From a virus: a DNA stretch of 49,225 nt. Shown one piece after another: positions 12,840 through 21,293 of this stretch (position 1 is the first letter of the stretch; each line of letters starts with the position of its first letter). The notes below the pieces were generated by a model. That model worked only from the letters and a program-made list of their open reading frames with translations, had not been told where the DNA came from and did no database searches. Made by a program: the position numbers and the translations under genes. The DNA lies in IMG/VR virus record IMGVR_UViG_3300018411_000006, positions 1 through 49,225 of that record; one strand, 5' to 3'.

Positions 12840-13950
12840 GTTAGCTGATTATCGTAAGCCTCAACAAGAGGCAATGGAGCGACAGGTGGCAGACATTGAA
12901 GATGGCTATACGCGCATCGCCAATGATTTGCTCGATGCCATTATGTCTAACAACTTCACTGTTCGGCAGATGAAACTCCTGCTAGCTGTAATCCGCAAAA
13001 CATACGGATTCAACAAGAAGTTTGACTGGATAAGTGGCGAGCAATTGTCAGAAATGACCGGGATGCCAAGAACCAGGTGCAGCTCTACTAAAACAGAGTT
13101 GTTGAACATGAATGTGTTGATCACTGAGGGTAGAAAGGTTGGCATTAACAAGGTGTTTTCTGATTGGTGCGTAGAGCGTCCAGAGCGTCGCAGGGAGTAT
13201 GGCTCTACCAAGCATAAGGCTGGTTACATTTACGTTTTTGCGGAAGATGAGTTCGGACCAGTTAAAGTCGGTTTCACCACGCGGGATGCGGAAGAAAGAC
13301 TGAAAGAAGTTAAGTACTACTTCGAAGGTAATAATCCTCAAGTCTTTTATATTTCGCCATTCCATCTGCAAGCAGGCGCTATCGAACCATTAGTCCACGA
13401 AGCGATGAAAGGGCAGATGATTCATGGAGAGATGTTCGGGACTACCGTAACTCAGGCGGTAAATAAGATTAACGCCGTCATGGAAAGTTTTACACCGTAT
13501 GTGACAGATAGTGTCACACCGTCAGTAAATCACGATTTACAGCGTGAGGTACACACAAAAGACAATATACAAAAGACAATAAAGACAAATACCCCCTTAC
13601 CCCCAGAGGGGGAAGATGCGCAGGTTTCTAAACCTGAAAAGCGAAAAGCAGATCGCACTGACTACCAGGCATTCATTCAGGCTTACAACGAAGAGGTCGG
13701 CGAGTTATTACCTCATGCCGTTGCGCTGAATGACACCCGCAAGCGCCGCCTTAAGAAACTCATACCGCAACTCAAGACCCCAAACGTTGAAGGCTGGAGA
13801 GCATACGTGAAAGCGTTTGTCGCTCAGGCTAAACCATTTTACTTCGGTCAAAACGACACAGGCTGGGCGGCGGACATCGACTACCTGTTACGCGATAAAA
13901 CACTGCTTGGTGTTCGTGAGGCTAAATTTGCTGATAAGGGGCTTCAATGA
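12826..13950 (+). CDS. O-type replication initiator with internal GIY-YIG (T5orf172) domain
   Basis: 374 aa from the ATG at 12826 (AGGAGGT eight bases upstream). Residues 20-115 form the phage Rep_O winged helix ([34 protein letters not shown]) that binds origin DNA. Residues 133-217 form a GIY-YIG-type domain of the T5orf172 family ([24 protein letters not shown], Glu187 in [12 protein letters not shown]). A low-complexity linker (220-275) overlaps AT-rich origin-like repeats. The C-terminal part (276-374) has the [20 protein letters not shown] segment that contacts helicase or loaders in P22 gp18-like proteins. The nuclease domain is not part of standard O proteins. The stop overlaps the helicase start by 4 nt. 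Confidence 0.85.
   Translation: MGVVKLADYRKPQQEAMERQVADIEDGYTRIANDLLDAIMSNNFTVRQMKLLLAVIRKTYGFNKKFDWISGEQLSEMTGMPRTRCSSTKTELLNMNVLITEGRKVGINKVFSDWCVERPERRREYGSTKHKAGYIYVFAEDEFGPVKVGFTTRDAEERLKEVKYYFEGNNPQVFYISPFHLQAGAIEPLVHEAMKGQMIHGEMFGTTVTQAVNKINAVMESFTPYVTDSVTPSVNHDLQREVHTKDNIQKTIKTNTPLPPEGEDAQVSKPEKRKADRTDYQAFIQAYNEEVGELLPHAVALNDTRKRRLKKLIPQLKTPNVEGWRAYVKAFVAQAKPFYFGQNDTGWAADIDYLLRDKTLLGVREAKFADKGLQ
13501..13591. other. Candidate replication origin
   Basis: Inside the initiator gene: a palindrome GTGACA-GATAG-TGTCAC (13501-13517), then AT-rich direct repeats AAAAGACAATA at 13557 and 13571 and AAAGACAAATA at 13581. Lambda and P22 also carry ori inside the O-type gene. Repeats are short and few, so this is a candidate only. 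Confidence 0.45.
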
Positions 13951-16340
13951 GACAGGATATCGAAGCCAGCGTTATCGGCGGCCTGCTGATTGGCGGCCTG
14001 ACACCGGCAGCCAGTGAAGTTCTCGCAACCGTACCGCCAGAAGCATTTTCCATCCCGCTATACCAGACAGCCTATCGCGTCATCCAGAAACAAGCCGCAG
14101 TGCGAAACCTGATTGATGGCCTGATGGTTGCCGAGGAATGCGGTGACGGGCATTTCGCGGACATCATGGAGACCGCTAAATCCTGCCCGAGCGCCGCTAA
14201 CCTGAAAGGCTACGCCGGGATGGTAACGGACTCCTACGAGCGTCGCCTGGTATTGCAACTGTTGGACGAAATGCGCGGGCCTATCAGCAACGGAACGCTG
14301 GACCAGTCATCGCAGGCAATGGACGAGCTGACAAAGCGTCTGAGCGTCATCAGGAAGCCTAAGCATGAGATTCAGCCAGTACGCCTTGGCGACCTGCTGA
14401 CGGACTACACCGACACCCTGGAGAAGCGCCTGACCAACGGCGAAGAATCCGACACGATGAAGACCGGCATTGACGACCTGGACGCCATCACCGGAGGAAT
14501 GAACGCCGAAGACCTGGTGATTATCGCCGCCCGGCCTGGTATGGGTAAAGCAATGGCACTGAATGAAGGGATTTTGCTTGCAGATGGCATTTGGACAACT
14601 CACGGTGAAATCAAAATTGGCGATCGCATCGCGTCAATAGATGGGGCTCCTTCTGAGGTAATAGGAGTGTTCCCGCAAGGAAAGAAATTCACCTACTTAG
14701 TTACCTTTGAAGATGGACGCAGCGTGAAATGTGCCGACAACCACTTATGGGAAATTTCATCATCAAAATTTACGGGTAAACGTGTTGTTGATACTGATGC
14801 TCTTGCTGGGATGCTACAAAAAACACGCTATCAGGGAAGAATAAGAGTTCCAGCAGTTACCGGAGACTTTGGTGGGAATATACCCCTTGATGGTTGGGTT
14901 ATAGGGGCTCTCCTTGGTGATGGCTCGTTGATAAATGGCGTCAAATTCACCAACTCAGAAGAATACGTCCTGAACCGCATGACCCATGCAATTGCACCAC
15001 TACGACTGGTTAAGGTAGGAGAAAATGATTATCTGATCAGCAATCAAAAAGGGCAAAAGAACCCATTATTGGACAAACTGCGTGGTCTTGGGTTAATTGG
15101 GAAAGGAGCTTCCGAGAAGGAAATCCCAGCAGAAATATTTAGTGCTAATAAAGAAATACGTACCGGTGTTTTAACTGGCCTTCTTGAAACCGACGGTTGG
15201 ATAGAGAAGTTTGGATGCATCCGCTTTAGTTCATCCAGCCAGAAATTAGCTAAAGGATTAATAAAGCTTGTTAGATCTCTGGGTGGAACCGCAAAAGAAT
15301 CCAGCAGGACGGGAATAGTTTACACGTACAAAGGAGAAAAGCTTAAAGGGCTTGATGCGTATATGGTCAGCATGAAGTTGCCTTCATCTGTAATAGAGCA
15401 AATTCACTCACCACGTTTACGCAAAAACCTTGGCATTAACAGGCTTGGCGACCTTGGTGTGGGAATCAAATCGGTGGAAGCGGTTGAGCCAGAAGAATGT
15501 CTCTGCATTATGGTGAGTCATCCTAGCCATCTCTATGTGACAACGGATTACATCGTTACGCACAATACGGAACTGGCGCTGAAAATTGCTGAGGGCGTTG
15601 CGAGCCGGATGATACCCGGCAGTAACACGAGGCGCGGTGTGCTGATTTTCAGCATGGAGATGAGCAAACTTCAGATTGCCGAGCGAAGCATTGCCGGGGC
15701 CGGGAACATGTCGGTTAGCGTACTACGTAACCCGGCGCGCATGGACGATGAAGGCTGGGCCAGGGTATCGAATGGCATTGCCCGGTTGCAGGACCTGGAT
15801 GTCTGGCTGGTTGATGCGTCAAAGCTGACTGTCGAGCAGATCCGCGCGGTGGCAGAACGGCACAAGCAGTCGCATCCGCAACTGTCGCTAATCATGGTCG
15901 ATTACCTGGGCCTGATTGAGAAACCGAAAGCCGATCGCAATGACCTGGCTATCGCGCATATCTCTGGCAGCCTAAAGGGAATGGCGAAAGACCTAAAAAC
16001 CCCGGTCATCTCACTGAGCCAGCTATCACGCGAAGTTGAGAAACGACCCAACAAACGCCCCACCAACGGAGACCTTCGCGACTCTGGCAGCATCGAGCAG
16101 GACGCCGACTCAATCATCATGCTCTACCGCGAGGCGGTGTATGACGAGAACAGCCTGGCGGCAAAATTCGCAGAAATCATCGTGACTAAAAACCGTTTCG
16201 GCTCGCTGGGTACCGTTTATCAGCGCTTCGTTAATGGTCACTTTATGGATTGCGATCAGGATGAGGCGAGGGGGATTTGCACATCTACAGGTCATCAGCC
16301 AGCGAAGGGCAAGCGGTATTCAAAAGGTGCAGACGTATGA
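13947..16340 (+). CDS. DnaB-type replicative helicase interrupted by an intein
   Basis: 797-aa precursor. After removal of residues 202-540 the exteins give a 458-aa DnaB-family helicase like P22 gp12. The N-terminal primase-binding domain is at 1-100. The RecA-like motor has its Walker A split by the intein (RPGMGK before, TEL after), Walker B region LIMVDYLGL, and the closing arginine-rich motifs ([29 protein letters not shown]). The helicase cannot bind ATP until the intein is spliced out, because the P-loop Thr follows the intein. The start overlaps the initiator stop by 4 nt. Extein codons are GC-richer than intein codons. Confidence 0.95.
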   Translation: MRQDIEASVIGGLLIGGLTPAASEVLATVPPEAFSIPLYQTAYRVIQKQAAVRNLIDGLMVAEECGDGHFADIMETAKSCPSAANLKGYAGMVTDSYERRLVLQLLDEMRGPISNGTLDQSSQAMDELTKRLSVIRKPKHEIQPVRLGDLLTDYTDTLEKRLTNGEESDTMKTGIDDLDAITGGMNAEDLVIIAARPGMGKAMALNEGILLADGIWTTHGEIKIGDRIASIDGAPSEVIGVFPQGKKFTYLVTFEDGRSVKCADNHLWEISSSKFTGKRVVDTDALAGMLQKTRYQGRIRVPAVTGDFGGNIPLDGWVIGALLGDGSLINGVKFTNSEEYVLNRMTHAIAPLRLVKVGENDYLISNQKGQKNPLLDKLRGLGLIGKGASEKEIPAEIFSANKEIRTGVLTGLLETDGWIEKFGCIRFSSSSQKLAKGLIKLVRSLGGTAKESSRTGIVYTYKGEKLKGLDAYMVSMKLPSSVIEQIHSPRLRKNLGINRLGDLGVGIKSVEAVEPEECLCIMVSHPSHLYVTTDYIVTHNTELALKIAEGVASRMIPGSNTRRGVLIFSMEMSKLQIAERSIAGAGNMSVSVLRNPARMDDEGWARVSNGIARLQDLDVWLVDASKLTVEQIRAVAERHKQSHPQLSLIMVDYLGLIEKPKADRNDLAIAHISGSLKGMAKDLKTPVISLSQLSREVEKRPNKRPTNGDLRDSGSIEQDADSIIMLYREAVYDENSLAAKFAEIIVTKNRFGSLGTVYQRFVNGHFMDCDQDEARGICTSTGHQPAKGKRYSKGADV
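14550..15566 (+). mobile_element. Intein with LAGLIDADG endonuclease in the DnaB P-loop
   Basis: 339 residues from Ala1 ([13 protein letters not shown]) to Asn339 (YIVTHN), followed by Thr of the helicase. Splicing blocks are visible: block [10 protein letters not shown] with His65 and Trp67, block F ECLCIMV with Cys319, block G VTHN with Thr337, His338 and Asn339. Both DOD motifs are intact: [12 protein letters not shown] (116-127) and [12 protein letters not shown] (207-218). The absence of an N-terminal Cys/Ser plus the Trp/Cys/Thr triplet fits class 3 inteins, where the block F Cys acts first. The two acidic residues needed for cleavage are present, so homing may still work. Confidence 0.93.
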
Positions 16341-16627
16341 AAAAGCAAGTGCTTTTACTTCTCACCAACCCACGATTCGCAGCGGTGCTCGATACCTGCC
16401 TGGAAGAGCAGGAGCTTATCGAAAACTTCGAGCGGCTTTATGGTGTAACACGCCCCCCGGTTCGCAGAACGCCGATTGAGGCGATGGTAGACGAAGTAAC
16501 TGGCTTCCGGCCATCGCAATGGGAAGAGTTCTTCAGGGCTTTCATCCCATTCGTTTACGACTGTATCTGGCTTCGCTGTAAAGAGCTTCACGACGATAAA
16601 TCGTGGTGCGGCCGCCCTGTTCAATAA
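16337..16627 (+). CDS. Hypothetical phage protein (96 aa)
   Basis: Starts in the ATGA overlapping the helicase stop. The product ([20 protein letters not shown] at the start, CELHDD-like helices later) has no known motif. Similar-sized ORFs follow the helicase gene in P22-like phages at the beginning of the nin region. No function assigned. Confidence 0.65.
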   Translation: MKKQVLLLLTNPRFAAVLDTCLEEQELIENFERLYGVTRPPVRRTPIEAMVDEVTGFRPSQWEEFFRAFIPFVYDCIWLRCKELHDDKSWCGRPVQ

Positions 16628-16648
16628 ATTACCGAGAGAGATAAGACG

Positions 16649-16894
16649 ATGGCAATTGGAATTACACAACTCATGAATGCGATTGGCGATGACCGCATCA
16701 ACTTTCAGATGCTTGATAGCTGCATGACAGGCATTCGCTCATCCACGAAGCACGCAACAATCACCTTCAAGACCGATGCCCTTAACGCAACAGACGTGGC
16801 GACAGGAGGTGGAAAGGTTGGCTTTATCGTTTGGGTTGACCGCGACGTACTTAGCGATGAAATGAAAACTCTGCGCGGAGGGAATCAATCGTGA
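16649..16894 (+). CDS. Hypothetical phage protein (81 aa)
   Basis: An alpha/beta protein (MAIGITQLMNAIGDDRINFQ; C-terminal part KVGFIVWVDRDVLSDEM) of a type common in nin regions, function unknown. GAGAGA precedes the ATG. The stop overlaps the ninX start by 4 nt. Confidence 0.7.
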   Translation: MAIGITQLMNAIGDDRINFQMLDSCMTGIRSSTKHATITFKTDALNATDVATGGGKVGFIVWVDRDVLSDEMKTLRGGNQS

Positions 16895-17277
16895 AAGTTA
16901 AAACAGCAGAGCTGAGCGGAAAGGCTTTGGATTGGGCGACGGGCCGCGCTATTGGCGCTAACGTTGGCATAACCATCGGTGGTTTGGTTAAAGAGATTAC
17001 TTCGCATAACCCCATTGATATGAGTTTGTGGCAACCGACTAACGACTGGTCTATTTGTGGGCCGCTGATTGAGAAGCTAAAAATCAGTTGCTATGCGTCC
17101 GTCGACCCTGAGAGTAGCAAGGTCTATCACTGGGTAGCAGTGAATGAGAAAGTGCCATATGACAAGCGCCGAGGGTATACCGCAAGTGAGCCGAAAATCG
17201 CCATCTGTCGCGCTGTAGTGGCCTCAAAGCTTGGCGATGAGGTAGACATTCCCGATGAGCTGATGGAGAGCAAGTGA
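16891..17277 (+). CDS. ninX: NinX-like protein (DUF2591)
   Basis: 128 aa. The start MKVKTAELSGKALDWATGRA and the WQPTNDWSICGPLIEK region match the DUF2591 family, called NinX in lambdoid phages. The C-terminus has the usual AICRAVVASKLGDEVDIPDEL. The function is unknown; the nin region is dispensable in lambda. Overlaps of 4 nt upstream and 1 nt downstream show tight coupling. Confidence 0.88.
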   Translation: MKVKTAELSGKALDWATGRAIGANVGITIGGLVKEITSHNPIDMSLWQPTNDWSICGPLIEKLKISCYASVDPESSKVYHWVAVNEKVPYDKRRGYTASEPKIAICRAVVASKLGDEVDIPDELMESK

Positions 17278-17738
17278 TGAAAATATCAGACCGAGATTTT
17301 CTTTCTGCAATCTGGAAAGGCGTTGTTAGCCGGTTGCCTTACACGTCGACGTATAATTACTTTGGTAATCAGCGTGGGCTTACCCCTAACGATAAGTTTT
17401 ATATGCGGTACGCAACCCATGTGTGCACGGCATTCAGGAGCAATTTTATCAACTTCCCCATCGGCAATAACCAATCAATGCGCCGTATTCACAAGCTGAT
17501 TGAGCGTGGAGTACTGGGGGCTGACCAACACCGAAAGGGTAGCGCATTCCACTTCTGGCTTCCTGATAACTTAAACCAGCGCGCATTCTCCCGAACCATA
17601 GAATTGCTCACTGAAAAAGGGTTCACGGAAAAACCACGTGACGCCACCGGCTTTAATGAAGTAGCCAAAGAAATATCGGCAACTCTCTTGGCAGAGTTTG
17701 GCGAGTACCCGCATGAGCTGATGGAGGTGGGAGAGTGA
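17277..17738 (+). CDS. Hypothetical protein (153 aa)
   Basis: Start taken at the ATG in TGATGA. The product has a helical N-terminus (SDRDFLSAIWKGVVSRLPYT) and two segments resembling a winged helix (SMRRIHKLIERGVLGADQHR, then FSRTIELLTEKGF). It might bind DNA, but no family is recognised. The stop overlaps a GTG start of the next gene by 4 nt. Confidence 0.65.
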   Translation: MKISDRDFLSAIWKGVVSRLPYTSTYNYFGNQRGLTPNDKFYMRYATHVCTAFRSNFINFPIGNNQSMRRIHKLIERGVLGADQHRKGSAFHFWLPDNLNQRAFSRTIELLTEKGFTEKPRDATGFNEVAKEISATLLAEFGEYPHELMEVGE

Positions 17739-17971
17739 GAGAGGCGAATGATGTATTGGACATGGAGTTAATTAACTCCCTTCCGCAACCTTTTATGGCT
17801 ATTGAGCACAACGAAAAATGGCAATGGCCCATACATGATGTTGATGTTCAGACAGGATGCATGCGGATTGATGTTTGTGGGTTACTTCAACCATGTCACC
17901 TGCTTGATTATAAATTCATTGAAGATTCTGATGGCAAAAGACACGAGCCAGAAAGTTTCTATTTCGATTAG
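17735..17971 (+). CDS. Hypothetical protein (78 aa, GTG start)
   Basis: Starts with GTG in a GTGA overlap; GGAGGTGGGA lies before it. The product is acidic with a Cys pair (GCMRIDVCG) and a beta-rich middle (WPIHDVDVQTGCMRIDV). No family recognised. Confidence 0.6.
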   Translation: MREANDVLDMELINSLPQPFMAIEHNEKWQWPIHDVDVQTGCMRIDVCGLLQPCHLLDYKFIEDSDGKRHEPESFYFD

Positions 17972-17997
17972 CAGCCTGCTGGCATGTGGAGGGGAAT

Positions 17998-18192
17998 ATG
18001 AGTAATGCAAAAAGTATGACGGTCTTGGTGCAATACCTGGGGCATGTGATTCATGCCGGTGGCAGCGTCACTTATCGCACTGTAGACATCGAATTAACTG
18101 ACGAGCAGGTGAAGGCATTGGAGTTAAAGGTTGACGAAGAATACGGGCCTGTCGCCATCCGCGCCGCTGGACTTCGCGTTAAGGAGGGGTGA
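17998..18192 (+). CDS. Hypothetical protein (64 aa)
   Basis: GGAGGGG stands four bases before the ATG. A small alpha/beta product (SMTVLVQYLGHVIHAGGSVT, then TDEQVKALELKVDEEYG). Not recognised, though similar proteins occur in phage nin regions. Confidence 0.6.
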   Translation: MSNAKSMTVLVQYLGHVIHAGGSVTYRTVDIELTDEQVKALELKVDEEYGPVAIRAAGLRVKEG

Positions 18193-18193
18193 G

Positions 18194-18442
18194 ATGAGCG
18201 AACTCAAAAATTGCCCGTTTTGCGATTCAAAAGTGAAGTGGTGTGGTGAAGACGAGCTGGACCCGGAAGATAATCATCTCTGTCATCACATCCGCTGCAC
18301 CAACCCTAAATGCGCGGCTGACTTCGATTTCAATACCGATAACGTAGAGTTGCTTCCTGATGACACCGACGACATGTCCGTAGAAGAGGTAATGAAATCA
18401 TTCCGTGACGAATGTGCAAAGAGATTTAATAGTCGGAGATAA
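18194..18442 (+). CDS. Lar-like zinc-ribbon protein
   Basis: 82 aa. The start MSELKNCPFCDSKVKWCGED and a second Cys pair (IRCTNPKCAADFDF) form the zinc ribbon typical of the restriction-alleviation Lar/Ral-type family. Rac-prophage Lar reduces type I restriction of incoming DNA, but many members are untested, so that role is only possible here. AAGGAGG precedes the ATG by six bases. Confidence 0.72.
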   Translation: MSELKNCPFCDSKVKWCGEDELDPEDNHLCHHIRCTNPKCAADFDFNTDNVELLPDDTDDMSVEEVMKSFRDECAKRFNSRR

Positions 18443-18444
18443 TG

Positions 18445-18894
18445 ATGCAATTCGACCTGGTGAAACACCCAGGCGGCACATTTACTCCAGCACATGACAT
18501 AGACCTCGAAAGACTCCAGCGATTCAAAAACGGCGAGATGTACACCGCCGAAATCAAGTTATCCCGTAATCCCGCACATCATCGAAAGGTCTTCGCCTTC
18601 TTCAACTTCTGCTTTGCTCACTGGTCAGCCGAAAGGGCCGGACTAGAGCATATGGACGAGGTTAGCCAGTTCGATCGCTTCCGCAAGGACTTAACCATCC
18701 TCGCTGGATTCTACGAGCAGACGATGCGGCTTAACGGTGAAATCAGGACGGAGGCGCAAAGCCTCGCATTTGCAAACATGGACCAGGAGAGTTTCGAGCG
18801 TTGTTATTCCGCGCTGATAAACGCCGCCATAAAGCACGTGTTCGGGCGCACGAGAGACCCGAACATCCTCAATCAACTACAGAGCTTCTTCTGA
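18445..18894 (+). CDS. DUF1367 protein
   Basis: 149 aa from the second of two adjacent ATGs (GGAG six bases upstream). The start FDLVKHPGGTFTPAHDID, the core NPAHHRKVFAFFNFCFAHW and the closing region match DUF1367, a family found only in phage nin regions next to NinE or NinB. Function unknown. Confidence 0.82.
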   Translation: MQFDLVKHPGGTFTPAHDIDLERLQRFKNGEMYTAEIKLSRNPAHHRKVFAFFNFCFAHWSAERAGLEHMDEVSQFDRFRKDLTILAGFYEQTMRLNGEIRTEAQSLAFANMDQESFERCYSALINAAIKHVFGRTRDPNILNQLQSFF

Positions 18895-18901
18895 GGTGCG
18901 C

Positions 18902-19081
18902 ATGACCCGACGAAGTCCCATAGAGCGAATATGTGAGCACATGATTTTCCGCGTCACCCACAGCAAGAAACGCAAGCCAGAAATACCGCCATCCCAAATA
19001 TTAACTTTCAACTACACGTCTCACCTGGCGGATACCCGCTGGCTGCGTGAGCGTGCGCGGAGGAAGCATGTTGACCCCTGA
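18902..19081 (+). CDS. ninE: NinE family protein
   Basis: 59 aa. RRSPIERICEHMIFR at the N-terminus and FNYTSHLADTRWLRERARR at the C-terminus are the NinE signature. GAGG lies five bases before the ATG. Highly basic, function unknown. Overlaps ninF by 14 nt. Confidence 0.88.
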   Translation: MTRRSPIERICEHMIFRVTHSKKRKPEIPPSQILTFNYTSHLADTRWLRERARRKHVDP

Positions 19082-19244
19082 ATCTATCCAACAATACCAG
19101 GCAGAGAGCAATCACCGAGCCGGTCACTGCGCACACTGCAATACACCTCTGCACCCATTTGAAACCCACATATGCGAGCCATGTGCAATCAACCTGTGCG
19201 GCGACCCCAATAGCGAGATGAGAGAGGATGAAGACGATGGCTAG
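19068..19244 (+). CDS. ninF: NinF-like protein
   Basis: 58 aa. The order SIQQYQAESNHRA, a CAHC pair, CEPCAINL and an acidic tail (EMREDEDDG) follows the NinF pattern: a small zinc-binding protein of the nin region. GGAGG precedes the ATG at 19068. It overlaps both neighbours. Confidence 0.75.
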   Translation: MLTPESIQQYQAESNHRAGHCAHCNTPLHPFETHICEPCAINLCGDPNSEMREDEDDG

Positions 19245-19461
19245 TAAACACCGGCACTTTTTCACCCAAAAGGAAACGGAATACATTCTGCGCAATGCAG
19301 GCAAAGTTCCAGCCTGCGTAATGGCGCAACTCATGAAGAGGAATATCGAGGCGGTTCGTGTACACGCTTCGCGTCATGGCATCAGTCTTCGGGTGCCGAA
19401 GGAAATAATGGATAAGCACTGGAGGGAATATGCGAGAGGCTCGAAAACAGCCGAAGCCTAA
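19237..19461 (+). CDS. Helix-turn-helix-like nin-region protein (74 aa)
   Basis: Basic product (MASKHRHFFTQKETEYILRN). Helices at VPACVMAQLMKRNIEAVRVH and ASRHGISLRV look like a homeodomain-type DNA-binding fold common in small phage ORFs before ninG. GAGGATG precedes the ATG. It overlaps ninG by 32 nt. Function unknown. Confidence 0.65.
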   Translation: MASKHRHFFTQKETEYILRNAGKVPACVMAQLMKRNIEAVRVHASRHGISLRVPKEIMDKHWREYARGSKTAEA

Positions 19462-20014
19462 GACCTGTAAATGCTGTAAAGCCAAATTTATCCCAGAACG
19501 TCCACTCCAGTTTGTTTGCTCCCCGACTTGCGCCTACCAATACCAAAAACGACAGAAAGAGAAGCAGATTAAGAAATCTGAGGCTGAGTCTCGTCGTGAA
19601 TGGAGAGAGCGGAAGGCGAAGCTAAAACCGCTAGCGCATTGGGAAGACCTGACGCAGAGGGTGGTTAACGATTTCATCCGTGAGCGCGACAGGGATTTGC
19701 CGTGCATCAGCTGCGGAACGTGGTCAACGGTTCAATGGGAGGCCGGGCATTACAGGTCAAGAGGTGCGGCATCACACCTAAGGTTCAACGAAGACAACAT
19801 CCACAAACAGTGTCATCGGTGCAATGACGAGCTATCCAGCAACGCCATTCCGTACCGTGCAGCACTCATAGCCAAAATCGGCGCAGAACGCGTTGAGATG
19901 CTCGAAAACAACAATACCCCCCATCGATATACCCGCGAGGAACTGGACGCGATTAGAGCGCGTTACAGAGCACTTTTACGCGAGTTAATCAAAAGCAGGA
20001 GTGAGGCAGCATGA
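19430..20014 (+). CDS. ninG: NinG recombination protein (Rap)
   Basis: 194 aa. In lambda, NinG/Rap is a structure-specific nuclease that resolves branched recombination intermediates. The N-terminal zinc part (CKCCKAKFIPERPLQFVCSP) precedes a charged helix (about 40-75), then the conserved nuclease-like core DLPCISCGTWSTVQWEAGHY and HLRFNEDNIHKQCHRCNDEL with Cys/His residues of an HNH-type zinc centre. Usual length. The stop overlaps the next start by 4 nt. Confidence 0.93.
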   Translation: MREARKQPKPKTCKCCKAKFIPERPLQFVCSPTCAYQYQKRQKEKQIKKSEAESRREWRERKAKLKPLAHWEDLTQRVVNDFIRERDRDLPCISCGTWSTVQWEAGHYRSRGAASHLRFNEDNIHKQCHRCNDELSSNAIPYRAALIAKIGAERVEMLENNNTPHRYTREELDAIRARYRALLRELIKSRSEAA

Positions 20015-20190
20015 CAACACAAAACACGCTGGCGCTACTCAACATGTATCTAGAGCGCCATGTGCATGCAGTGAGAACACCATCCGGCGTTGTATTCATG
20101 GGCGTCAGGAATCTTCGTGACGACGAGCTGAAGACGCTACGGGAAATTCCACAAACTGAGATTGAAGCGGCAATGAGGTGGCAGAAATGA
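20011..20190 (+). CDS. Hypothetical protein (59 aa)
   Basis: Starts in the ATGA overlapping the ninG stop and ends 4 nt inside the next gene, so it is clearly part of the coupled chain. The product (MTTQNTLALLNMYLERHVHA, then VFMGVRNLRDDELKTLREIP) is a small alpha/beta protein. Not recognised. Confidence 0.65.
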   Translation: MTTQNTLALLNMYLERHVHAVRTPSGVVFMGVRNLRDDELKTLREIPQTEIEAAMRWQK

Positions 20191-20423
20191 GCACTATCAC
20201 ACCAATCACCAACCCAACACCGACAGCCATTCCCAATAACTTCCCACGGGCAACGGCTGGCTCTTCATTCTTTCATGAACAGCGCAATGCCGATATGCAG
20301 ATGAAAAAGCAACTTGAGCTGTCTGTCGAGGACTCAAAGAAAACAACCGCTCGGTTAGAGCACATGCTCAACGAGGTCAACGAGCGGTTGGGATTGAATA
20401 AGCCAGATGGAGATGCAGCCTAA
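20187..20423 (+). CDS. Hypothetical coiled-coil protein (78 aa)
   Basis: Start at the ATG at 20187, with GAGGTGG upstream. A Thr/Pro/Asn-rich N-terminus is followed by a coiled coil (SVEDSKKTTARLEHMLNEVN). No family recognised. Its last base is the first base of the Q start codon. Confidence 0.6.
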   Translation: MSTITPITNPTPTAIPNNFPRATAGSSFFHEQRNADMQMKKQLELSVEDSKKTTARLEHMLNEVNERLGLNKPDGDAA

Positions 20424-20911
20424 TGAGCATACATGAACTGAAACTCACCAATGAGCAGCATGAGTGGCTCAATAGCTGGCTGGAATTGTGGGGCGCATGG
20501 GTTTACTCCGGGAGACTGGAAAAGCGCATGAGCAGCATGATTTACCAGTGGATGGAAAGCGTAGAGCCAAGTAAAAACCCGACTCGCCCAATGTGCAATG
20601 ATGATGATGGAATGTTGATTTCTCAGGTCGTCGATTCCGTCATGCAGATTGACAAGAAAGCCTTCGGTATTCTGCTCAGCTACTACGCTCACGGCTCATC
20701 TAAATACTCAATATCATCCTACTACCACAAGACCGCAAGTCCTCGCAAAATGGTAGGGAGGGGCGGTGAAAGAATTAGGCGGCCATCCCTCATTACCTGT
20801 CGCCGGGAAGTGGATGAAATCCTGTCAGCCACAATGTACTTTCTGTATCAACCAATGGTAAATGCGTTTAACAACCGCAAACGTGTCGATAAAGTTAAGC
20901 ATGTTGCTTAG
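20423..20911 (+). CDS. Q: Q-type late antiterminator (DUF1133)
   Basis: 162 aa. Resembles the DUF1133 family, which includes phage 82-type antitermination Q proteins: LNSWLELWGAWVYSGRLEK near the start and VMQIDKKAFGILLSYYAHGS in the middle, with a basic C-terminal part. Q loads on RNA polymerase paused at the late promoter and lets it read through the late terminator. A candidate promoter and terminator follow directly (20918-20998). It is the last gene of the PR operon. Confidence 0.85.
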   Translation: MSIHELKLTNEQHEWLNSWLELWGAWVYSGRLEKRMSSMIYQWMESVEPSKNPTRPMCNDDDGMLISQVVDSVMQIDKKAFGILLSYYAHGSSKYSISSYYHKTASPRKMVGRGGERIRRPSLITCRREVDEILSATMYFLYQPMVNAFNNRKRVDKVKHVA

Positions 20912-20917
20912 AACGTG

Positions 20918-20946
20918 TTGACATCATTGAGCAAATGAGCAATCAT
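20918..20946 (+). promoter_or_regulatory. Candidate late promoter pR'
   Basis: -35 TTGACA (20918-20923) and a weak -10 AATCAT (20941-20946) at 17 bp, directly after Q. The start would lie very close to the following terminator, so the exact -10 is uncertain. Confidence 0.55.
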
Positions 20947-20955
20947 TAACACATA

Positions 20956-20998
20956 AGCTGCCGTTCGTGACTCTTAAGTTGCCACGGCGGCTTTTTTT
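20956..20998 (+). terminator. Candidate tR' late terminator
   Basis: AGCTGCCGT (20956-20964) pairs with ACGGCGGCT (20984-20992) and is followed by a seven-T run. It lies between Q and the tRNA genes, where Q-modified polymerase would need to pass. Confidence 0.78.
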
Positions 20999-21002
20999 AT
21001 TT

Positions 21003-21077
21003 GCATCTGTCGTAGTTTGGTAATTACGTCTGGCTTCCACCCAGAATATGCGGGTTCGATCCCCGCCAGATGCTCCA
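21003..21077 (+). tRNA. tRNA-Gly(TCC)
   Basis: Acceptor GCATCTG pairs with CAGATGC, anticodon stem TCTGG/CCAGA with loop CTTCCAC (anticodon TCC), T-arm GCGGG-TTCGATC-CCCGC, and an encoded CCA end. Reads GGA, a rare glycine codon in enterobacteria. Confidence 0.93.
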
Positions 21078-21083
21078 AATTCC

Positions 21084-21160
21084 GGGCCAGAAGCTCATTT
21101 GGTATGAGCGGTCCCCTCATAAGGGAATGGCAGAAGGTTCGAATCCTTTATGGCCCACCA
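21084..21160 (+). tRNA. tRNA with CAT anticodon (Met or Ile2)
   Basis: Acceptor GGGCCAG/ATGGCCC (one mismatch), D-arm AGCTC/GAGC, anticodon loop CTCATAA (CAT), T-arm GAAGG-TTCGAAT-CCTTT and an encoded CCA. It could be elongator Met or Ile2, whose C34 becomes lysidine to read AUA. The rare-codon partners beside it make Ile2 plausible. Confidence 0.88.
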
Positions 21161-21164
21161 ATAA

Positions 21165-21239
21165 GCCGGTCTAGTTCAGTGGCAGAACGATTGCCTTGTA
21201 AGCAATGCGTCAGAGGTTCGATTCCTTTGCCCGGCACCA
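21165..21239 (+). tRNA. tRNA-Thr(TGT)
   Basis: Acceptor GCCGGTC/GCCCGGC (one mismatch), anticodon stem ATTGC/GCAAT with loop CTTGTAA (TGT), T-arm AGAGG-TTCGATT-CCTTT, encoded CCA. Reads ACA, a rare threonine codon. Confidence 0.93.
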
Positions 21240-21272
21240 AATTCCATACCAGCCGCTGTACCTTTTCCCCTC

Positions 21273-21293
21273 CCCGCCTTGAGCGGGTTTTTT
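21273..21293 (+). terminator. Terminator after the tRNA cluster
   Basis: CCCGC-CTTGA-GCGGG followed by six T. It separates the tRNA genes from the lysis cassette and would need Q to be passed. Confidence 0.82.
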
